Source: Lunasporangiospora selenospora (Eukaryota; Mortierellomycota; Mortierellomycetes; Mortierellales; Mortierellaceae). Taken from it: 13,474 bases of DNA. Location of the stretch: the NCBI GenBank assembly GCA_015680635.1, contig JAABOA010000572.1, positions 1 to 13,474 of the forward strand, in the 5' to 3' direction. Position 1 is the stretch's first letter. Every line of letters begins with the position of its first letter. This document shows positions 1 through 6,604 of this stretch, one piece after another. The notes below the pieces were generated by a model. That model searched no databases. It was given only the letters and a program-made list of their open reading frames with translations, and was not told the DNA's origin. The position numbers and the translations under genes were made by a program.

Positions 1-251
1 CGCATAAACATGTAGTGGTGACGGTACAGTGCTTTGATTGGTGGAGTGATATGATCACATTGTCCAACATCTTAAACTAGAACTCTGTATAAGTGAGGTG
101 CATCTTTACACCAAATAGTGATTGCGGTTATATAAAGTTGACTGAATAAGCAAAGAAATCCACAAACAAGGAACATGGCGTGAGAAAAAGGAGAGACGAA
201 GACATTAGATCCACCAAGGCATGCAATATGTCTATTATTGAAACTTTATAA

Positions 252-475
252 AATAAGGCTGTATAATATTGTGCCCTATAAATACTTACATAGATAGCCT
301 CACTAACAGTCCATATCTCAAGCCCATAAACTCCGACCATAACAAGTGTTAAGCAGGCCATACGAGTATCAAGGTGTCTATCAACATCCGCAAGGTCTAC
401 TTTCAAGCCAAACAGCCACATTTTCATCTTTATCTCTTGTTTCAAGACCATTGCACACAACCAAGATGTGCAGAG
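252..475 (-). other. Possible coding exon with one membrane segment
   Basis: On the minus strand a frame opens just after a TGA near 476 and stays open to a perfect GTAAGT donor whose first base lies near 251. The reading includes an in-frame ATG, a charged stretch (KVDLADVDRHLD) and then a hydrophobic run (ACLTLVMVGVYGLEIW) that could be a membrane span. The canonical donor at the end of this run is the main reason to list it. I do not recognise the protein. The upstream exon is unclear: a TTTTGCAG acceptor-like site lies near 517, but the frame leading from it hits a stop. Downstream exons would lie outside the window. It could be chance. Confidence 0.2.
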
Positions 476-811
476 TCATCAGAACATGTTGCTGTCTCTG
501 CGACACCACAGAGGATTTTACATTTCCCTGCAAAAGTAATCCTGCCTGCCCCAAAGATTATCGATTCATTATCATGGGCTGTTTAGATTGCTTGAGGTCC
601 AGATTCAAGAAGGATGATTATTTAAAAAAATACGAAGTATTTTTTCCCTGATTTATAAAAAACAATAGTCCTCTGGGCATGACACAACGATAGGGGCGAT
701 TAGTCTTCGGGTGTACAGTATCACCAGCTAACCTAGTTGACCTTAGGCATCGTAACCCTGGTGTTTACTTTAGTCCGGGCGAGATCAATGGCTGAGGGCG
801 ATGGAGAGGGT

Positions 812-859
812 GAGGGTAAAGGCGAGGGTAAGGGCGAGGGTAAGGGCGAGGGCGAGGGA
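812..859 (+). repeat. G-rich 12-bp minisatellite (GAGGGTAAGGGC type)
   Basis: About four tandem 12-bp units run head to tail: GAGGGTAAAGGC at 812-823, GAGGGTAAGGGC at 824-835 and again at 836-847, then a diverged GAGGGCGAGGGA at 848-859. Further GGG runs flank it from about 795. Many GGG runs with 2-3 nt spacers give the plus strand strong G-quadruplex potential by pattern. No gene can be tied to it. Confidence 0.85.
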
Positions 860-1812
860 GGACATGTGCTCCTCAAAATCGACTTGGACTGTTGGGCAGA
901 GACCCCTTTGGAATAAAAAGAGGCTCTCACAGCGTGTCCTGGATGGATGCACCGCAAAAATTTTAAAGCAGCACACGTCTCAAGTACAATACACATATTT
1001 TGTGCTACCTCCATCCAGCAGGGACCTCTACTGTTGGGCCATCCATCTGTTCTCACCGATACTCTAACTCACGCAAGCTCCCATGCCCTTTGTCTTTTCA
1101 TGTACGTACTGTGCTTAGTCTTTCATCCAACAGATTCTCACGCCCATGCGTTCCCCCACCCACTCCGTCTCACGCTCTCTGAGCGGGTCGATGAATATCG
1201 ATCGAAGGGTAGTCTAATGAGCAGGACGGAGTGGGGAGGGGGGAGATTTTGTATGAGTTTGACGACGTCAAGAGATGGGCATATTTATGGAGCAGGATGG
1301 GATGGCAGGGTGGGAGATTAGCAGAGGTGAATGAGGGACTATAATGTTAATAATTAGGAGTCGGCTCGGAGGAGATAAGGGATTTTGAATGTTAGCGGTG
1401 CAAATGGGCAGGAGAGTGTGACGGAAAGGAGATGATGACAAGGAGGAGAATGGTTTGCAGAAAGGAGGTCCTGGTCGAATAGGGTTGAGAATTTCAGATA
1501 CAATAGAGCTTTGTATTTGGCTCCTGTTCGGCTAGTCGGAGGAATGGCTACCGTGCGAGATTCGCGGTATTTCATACCTATAAATTATGCAGCAACATAA
1601 CTCATCAAGATATGATCAAATCCCACCAATTTCATTCCTCTGAGTACTACTTTCAGAAAGAAATTATTCCCTTTTTCACTTTTTTTTTTTTACCACAATA
1701 AAGGTCCTTGTTTGTTGATTAATAATCTCTCTCGCAGTAGACCCTTGTGAAGGGCCATTCTTAATTGTCGAGTACCCCTCCAAAAAACAAAAATATCTGA
1801 AAAGGAGAATAC

Positions 1813-2901
1813 TTAGACTATCGTTTGAGCACTCCAAGACATCATATGAGCTCGGGTAGCTTTACCGGCTGTCGTGGCTGGTGCAAGTCGCATCTGATAT
1901 CCAAAAACGGCAGCCTTTTGAATCCAATCAAACATCATTAAGATAAACTTGACATTGCGTCCCCGACGTCTATCCAGACCAAGCAGGCGGAACTTGGCAT
2001 AGCTCTTGGTGGTATGCTTGGAGTACTTGGAATCGTCATTTCCTGCAGAGAAAGTCTCTGCTTCGTCTAGTAAAAACATTTGCATAGTTTAGCTAGAGTG
2101 GTGTCGTCTACGTGTCTCAGGTATTCATAACAGTCGACAGTACCTTCGCCTTCCTCTTGATTGATGACATCTAAGAGTAACAGGACTGTCAGTTAGTGTC
2201 AGTGTTGCCTTCGATGTAACACTCTAGAGTCTTAGTATCTAGATTTTACATTCATGGTACTGAATTCTCTGATTGTGGCCTGTTTGAATGCCATCGTAGT
2301 CCTTTGAAAAGAACCCCCGGCCTTCAGGATAGAGTGTTGGGAAAAGATATTCAAGAAGGCGAGGATTTGAGTATTTGACAAGTTGCTGGTCTCCTCCCGA
2401 ACCACCAATAGGTAGATTATCTAGATTGCTCAATTCATTCGCTGTTCTTGGACCACCAGTTCCTACAAGGCCCGTATGATAAGCGCGAAGCCCTGACACG
2501 TTAATGTTTCTTCGTCCGCTAGATTCAGAGTCATAAACAACAACATTTTCAGTGGCATTCATTAGATCGCTAGGCTCATCAATATTCAGACTGTTTATCA
2601 GCGGGTGGTGTTGTTTCATCCAGTCCCAGGCATCGCGGATTTGTTTCTTGGCTCGGTCTGTCATAGTTGTGTTTACCTCTGAGAGACTGACAATACCGCG
2701 GGCTCCAGCGTGAGCTTCTCGGTAATTAGGGCTCTTGTAAGGACCAATTCTTCCTGACACAGAATGGTGCCCTGCTCGAGTTACTCGAGTCAGTCGACTA
2801 CGAGTGTTGGTCAATTCACAAAACACTAATATCGGAGATAGATATCCCTCGGCTCCTGGATGGAGATTCTGAAGACCAGCTGGCTGAGTTCCCGGGTACA
2901 C
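1813..2901 (-). pseudogene. Helitron-like replication protein fragment, three blocks joined by predicted introns
   Basis: The minus strand carries an open block (2901 to about 2250), a 27-nt block (2170-2144) and a third (2066-1813, ending in TAA). Bridging them with two GT-AG introns, 2249-2171 (79 nt, GTAAAA...CTTAG) and 2143-2067 (77 nt, GTACTG...ACTAG with GCTAAAC upstream), keeps one frame throughout. The product resembles the Helitron_like_N region of Helitron Rep-helicase ORFs: AWDWMKQHHPLI, then NPRLLEYLFPTLYPEGRGFF, then a block around YAKFRLLGLDRR and FMMFDWIQKAAVFGYQ-like residues where family members have their FxxxDxIQR-type segment. From the first in-frame ATG (2664) the spliced product is 231 aa; a TGA lies just upstream of 2901, so the true 5' end is unclear. 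The HUH Rep core and helicase are missing, so this is a truncated, captured or decayed copy. Family resemblance is by memory of motifs, not by search. Confidence 0.55.
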
Positions 2902-4022
2902 TCAGTTCCTATTGAGAAAGTGGATCTTAGTGTGTAATCACGATAGTGTTAGCGTCGTATTCCAAGATTCGTTCGAAGACGAGTCTACAAGTCCAATTTT
3001 TTTTTGCATATTCCATGATAGTCTTTATGCTTTGTGCGCCAGTTGACTTATGCCTCGCGCAAACAATAACAGTTCTCCCCTTTCTTAGGGGCATGCGTAT
3101 AAAGGTCTGTCTCAGTTGTTCAATGCCCAGGCAAGAACAGAGCAATAATGTCAGATTGCAAACACCTGTGCAATTTCACATGTGTCACCAATTGACGCGT
3201 CCACCAAAACCTTATCCCTTTTAGCAAAAGACAATCGTGGGTGGACCTGGCTTGACTGATAGCGCAAATAGTATGGTTCATGAATAGCCCTAAAATATTG
3301 TTGCTCATAGCCGCTTGATATAGTGCAAATACTAAACATCATCAGTTCTTCAACTCAAAGAAAATAATATAGGAAAAAGACATTTGGCAATAAAAGGTGA
3401 ACTGTTTACTGAGTGGTTCCTACACTAATAGCCGTCAATTTCTTGCCTCACGCGACCACATTGCCTCTTGGTTGTTCAACACCTATCCAAGTCGTCTGTT
3501 GTGCAGGTTCCCACGCATGCGAAAAGATCAGTCGTCCTCGTACTCTCGACAACATGTGGATCAAACTATGAATAACCAACGCCGAACCCATTTTCATTTT
3601 CATCAAGTCAAAGGGAGCAAATATCCCAGAATTACGGTATTTCGCTCCACTCCTCCCCTGTGCGCGCACTCACTGTTGCTCTCCAGAATGGAATGAAAAT
3701 CGAGGAGACGACCACTCACTGAATAAACTCTGACCCATCTGTTGAGCTGTTGCGCGTTATTATTTTCCCTGTGTCCTGCCTAGTCTCAGCTGTCATCTCT
3801 GTTTTCCTTGCAGGTAGAAGAGTACAATATCACATGTCTTTCAGCTTTTCTTTTTATTATCATTCTTATCCATGAACCAAATAAAAGGGGAGAGGGTTAC
3901 AAAGACAAATGAGTGGATGCAAGTAAATAGACAGTGATGAAAGATATGTCCTGAATATGATGCAATGAAGGAAATATTGACATGACAGATGCTCGGTATC
4001 ATCCCTTTTACCGGGATCCACT
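2902..4022. other. Spacer with unrecognised minus-strand open frames
   Basis: This stretch separates the Helitron-like fragment from the 3' end of RRP7. On the minus strand two frames abut, one open over about 3342-3151 and another over about 3145-2927, the latter ending at a TAA (2927-2929) about 25 nt before the Helitron-like block opens. They could be decayed upstream sequence of that element, linked by a frameshift, but I do not recognise either peptide and find no convincing splice pair. The plus-strand frame at 3397-3696 lacks any familiar motif. A T-run lies at 2997-3005. Nothing else supportable is seen. Confidence 0.5.
3853..3858 (-). terminator. Possible poly(A) signal of RRP7
   Basis: The minus strand reads AATAAA here, about 165 nt past the RRP7 stop codon. 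The hexamer fits a fungal polyadenylation signal, but such AT-rich words are common and cleavage sites in fungi often lack an exact AATAAA. Confidence 0.25.
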
Positions 4023-5271
4023 CTAGTATGGCTTAAACCGCCTGTTGTCCTTGAGAGCCTCAATCCGGACCTTATCTTCCTCAAACTTGCGACGGAGCTC
4101 GACCAATTCTGTTGTTCAAAAAAATACAGTGGAAATGTACATATGGTAAGTTGGATGTGAATTGAAAACAAATAAAACGTTAACCGATGACAAAGAACAA
4201 AAAGTAGAACAAAGATGAGGGGCGGCACGTACTGTCACGCTTGGCTTCGCGCATTTGGAATCGGTAAAAGTCCTGGAGCTCCTTCTTCTTCTTTGGCTTG
4301 ATGTTCTCGATATCCTCTGCTTTCGCTGCTGTAATCTTGATAACACCATCTGTGTTGTAGCCCTTGTTTCCAGTCCTGGTGACCAATGTGAATCCGTCGT
4401 CATCCATAGTATTGAGGCGGGCCAAGGCAGCCTGTTGTGTTTCGTATTCTGACCGTTCAAACTTCTCCATGTACTCGTCGACCTTTGCCTGAAGTTCTGA
4501 CGCCTCTGGTCTCTTTCTGTGATATTCCTGCATCCATCCTATTCAATAGTCGAAAAAAAATATATGAGTAAAAAGTGAATCGGCAGATCGAAAAGTAATG
4601 GCTGATCCAAGTTTCTTTAAAAAACCAAGTAACATACTTGTCAGGCCTAAACTTGACAATTTGACCTCATCATTATTTGATGCCTCGTTGAGCCACGTCC
4701 TTGATTTCTTCTTCATTCCAAGGACCTTTGTAAGCTCCTGCTCCTCCAAAAAGACAACGAAGGCTTGTGATCCAGAGCCTAGTATCGTCCTTGTCAATGA
4801 GTGTGCCTCAAGCTGAGGCTGCTGCTTCTTGCCTCCCTTCTTGTTCTTCTTGGCCTTTTCCTCTGCCTCTTTGAGAGCGGCTTCTCTCTCAAGATGCTCG
4901 AGTTCCTCCTGATGTTCACGCTCATCCTTAGTCATGTTGGTATCCCGAACACGGTTGATAAAGTGGACAGCGGCCACACGACCATAGGGCTTGAAGAGGT
5001 CGCGGAAATGGGATTCTGTAGCATCACTGGGGACGTTGAGGACAAAAAGGGTACGGTCCTTGGGAGTTCTGCGGTCCTCCTTTGGAGACTCGTGCTTTTT
5101 AAAGTAGAGGTAGTGGAGCACATTCTTGTATTGAGCTGGAGTGGAGGATGCTGGAGCGGTTGTGGCGAGAGCGGGCATGTGAAGCGGAAGAATGAAGAAG
5201 TTGGCGATCAGGTCGAGCGAGTCTGAGCCCCCATTGCTCCCTGACTCTGACTTTTTGGTTTTCTTGACCAT
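4023..5271 (-). CDS. RRP7: Ribosomal RNA-processing protein 7 (RRP7), three exons, complete
   Basis: RRP7 is a nucleolar factor that acts with the UTP-C/CK2 and CURI assemblies in the small-subunit processome during 18S rRNA maturation. Exons are 5271-4638, 4538-4233 and 4108-4023, giving 341 aa. Intron 1 (99 nt) has a GTATGT donor and intron 2 (124 nt) GTACGT; both end in AG and keep frame. Residues 21-60 match the RRP7 N-terminal lead-in. An RRM-like fold starts at 73-81 (RTLFVLNVP), is interrupted by a Lys/Glu-rich insertion at about 111-155, and resumes with QAFVVFLEE at 169-177. The C-terminal RRP7 domain follows: VDEYMEKFE (231-239), DDDGFTLVTR (257-266), FYRFQMREAKRDKL (302-315) and the end RRFKPY. 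Start MVKK is chosen because it matches the expected N-terminus and has G at -3 and +4; an in-frame ATG at 5334 would add 21 residues. Confidence 0.93.
4539..4637 (-). other. RRP7 intron 1 (99 nt)
   Basis: The donor is GTATGT and the acceptor is AATAG, with a short T-run and GACTATTGA before it. The length is a multiple of three, yet reading through it meets a TGA at 4545-4543, four bases before the acceptor AG dinucleotide. Retention of this intron would therefore truncate the protein and remove the whole C-terminal RRP7 domain. Confidence 0.85.
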
Positions 5272-5354
5272 TGCAATGTGTTTCTGAGTGAGTGGATGAA
5301 AGTTGAAGTTCTTTACTCGAAAAGTTGCCACCATGCCCTGCCTTGCCTTGCCAT

Positions 5355-5378
5355 AAAAAAAAAAAAAAAAAAAAAAAA
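5355..5378. repeat. Poly(dA:dT) tract, 24 A on plus strand
   Basis: There are 24 uninterrupted A on the plus strand (T on the RRP7 coding strand), 84-107 nt upstream of the RRP7 ATG at 5271 and about 21 nt upstream of the alternative ATG at 5334. In fungi such tracts in promoters disfavour nucleosomes; a role here is inference. Confidence 0.9.
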
Positions 5379-5436
5379 CTCGGTGGCTTGTGTCAACGAC
5401 CAACCTCGCCATTGAGGGGAGCAGGACATGGAGCTC

Positions 5437-5439
5437 AAA

Positions 5440-5475
<36 letters not shown>

Positions 5476-5480
5476 AAAAA
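5437..5480 (+). repeat. (AAAG)n tetranucleotide microsatellite
   Basis: About nine to ten AAAG units run on the plus strand, bounded by short A-runs. It lies 60 nt beyond the A24 tract, on the upstream side of RRP7. The long uninterrupted run suggests length polymorphism between strains. Confidence 0.9.
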
Positions 5481-6604
5481 GACATTGCTTCATCGTCCAT
5501 CATTCAATCGTACCATCCTTCTATGCCTACAGCTCCCTCTGGGCCTTGCATGCTGCATCCTAATGACGGATGCTCGTTGTGTATACCGAGTCTGTCAAGT
5601 ATCCTGAGACCTGCTGGTCTACCATTTGCTTTCTCCCAGTATCAGTAGTACTTATTGGGCGGTTGATATCGTCGAGTGAGGTTGAGCAGGTGGCAGGGAT
5701 ACCACTGCTGGCATTGATGAGGGATAACTTGTGATCAATCTCTTGCAGTATTCTCACACACCATTGCCCTTTCTCCGTCTCTTTGGCATTCGCCCACGGA
5801 TCAGTCGTCCGTGCAAGGTGTGAGATAAACCTCGGTCACGATTGGTTGTCCGCTCGGTACCTTTGGTGAAACCACGCTGCTGTGAAGCTCATCCAATCTG
5901 CCAGGGAAAGGCCCAAGGTGGAGATGCTTCTCTCCATACCTCAATGCAGGCCCCACGCTCAGCAGAGTTCTGGCTCCACCTGGTGCTGCAGGGGGGCAGA
6001 AGCGAGTCGGGGGCATGTACGGGGGCACATTGATATCAGCAAGGGCGGCAGGCAAGAATAGGGCGAGGGCGCGCACATGCTGCCCAATTGCAGCCATTGC
6101 GACAGGAGCAACAAGGCCCACGCACTCTCCTCCCCCCTGGCCCATGTTGATACAATTTCGCCGTGTTGCCGCAAAGACTCCTGAACTGTAACCCATCCTT
6201 CATCTTCTCCCTCTTCATCCTTGCCATTGGATCGCTAGCTCCACCTAGCATCCGCTCACTCCTCTTCCTCCAGTGCCAGAACTCGTCATTGATTCCGTGC
6301 CTCTGTGTGTGCCCGTGTCCATTTACTCTGAGGCAAAAAGCAAGAGCAGGACAAGGAGATCTCTTTAATGGATCAGGACAAGGCACCCAGCGTCTCCCAT
6401 TCATCCCAGAAACCACACCGTTGCTACATTTGAATCTCTGACACTCATCAAAAACCTCATCCATCGTCTCAACGGCTACTTTCACTACTTTAACCTGGCT
6501 TCGCTACCTTAATCGGCATTCTACACGACCCATTCAGCCAGTTGAAGTATCAGCTCTAGTAGCAGAGCACCAGCCCTTGTCGTACACGCTCTTCTGATAG
6601 CAGC

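Larger units (their letters stand above)
1..1812. other. Non-coding spacer with no firm gene
   Basis: I see no recognisable protein or RNA gene here. Open frames on both strands are short, mutually overlapping and of skewed composition (for example a Pro-Ser repeat frame made by the G-rich minisatellite). Two things stand out and are listed separately: a possible minus-strand exon around 252-475 and a G-rich tandem repeat at 812-859. A run of 12 T lies at 1680-1691. The stretch 1330-1600 is rich in GGAG/GGAGA purine blocks without a clear unit. Confidence 0.6.
5272..6604. other. Intergenic region between RRP7 and the glycosyltransferase-like gene (divergent)
   Basis: Both genes are transcribed away from this 1.3 kb stretch, so it holds both promoters and 5' leaders. 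Near RRP7 are a 24-bp poly(dA:dT) tract and an AAAG microsatellite. No clear TATA box is seen close to either start. Minus-strand open frames at 5801-6196 and 6036-6485 overlap each other in different frames and carry no known motif, so I treat them as chance frames in GC-richer DNA. The 150 nt before 6605 are pyrimidine-rich and ATG-free, as expected of a 5' leader. Confidence 0.55.

Noticed and set aside
795-860. Telomere-like or interstitial telomere repeat
   Set aside because: The unit GAGGGTAAGGGC is not a run of TTAGGG/CCCTAA; only a superficial likeness.
733-1056. Minus-strand frame with Pro-Ser-Leu repeats
   Set aside because: The peptide is simply the translation of the G-rich minisatellite, with no supporting start, splice sites or family.
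2773-2795. Two CTCGAG palindromes three bases apart
   Set aside because: They lie inside the Helitron-like coding block (Thr-Arg/Ser-Arg codons) and look incidental.
3397-3696. Plus-strand 99-codon ORF
   Set aside because: No recognisable motif, no splice partner and matched by an equally long minus-strand frame; likely chance.
3930-3980. Box C-like GTGATGA words that might mark a snoRNA
   Set aside because: CTGA-like words lie too close and no terminal stem or guide spacing is visible; the introns of RRP7 also lack a C/D pair.
5325-5493. Upstream extension of the RRP7 frame with poly-Phe and Phe/Leu/Ser repeats
   Set aside because: It is the translation of the T24 and CTTT repeats and not part of RRP7.
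5801-6485. Two overlapping minus-strand ORFs between RRP7 and the glycosyltransferase-like gene
   Set aside because: They overlap each other in different frames, have odd composition, no known motif and lie in what should be promoter and leader DNA.
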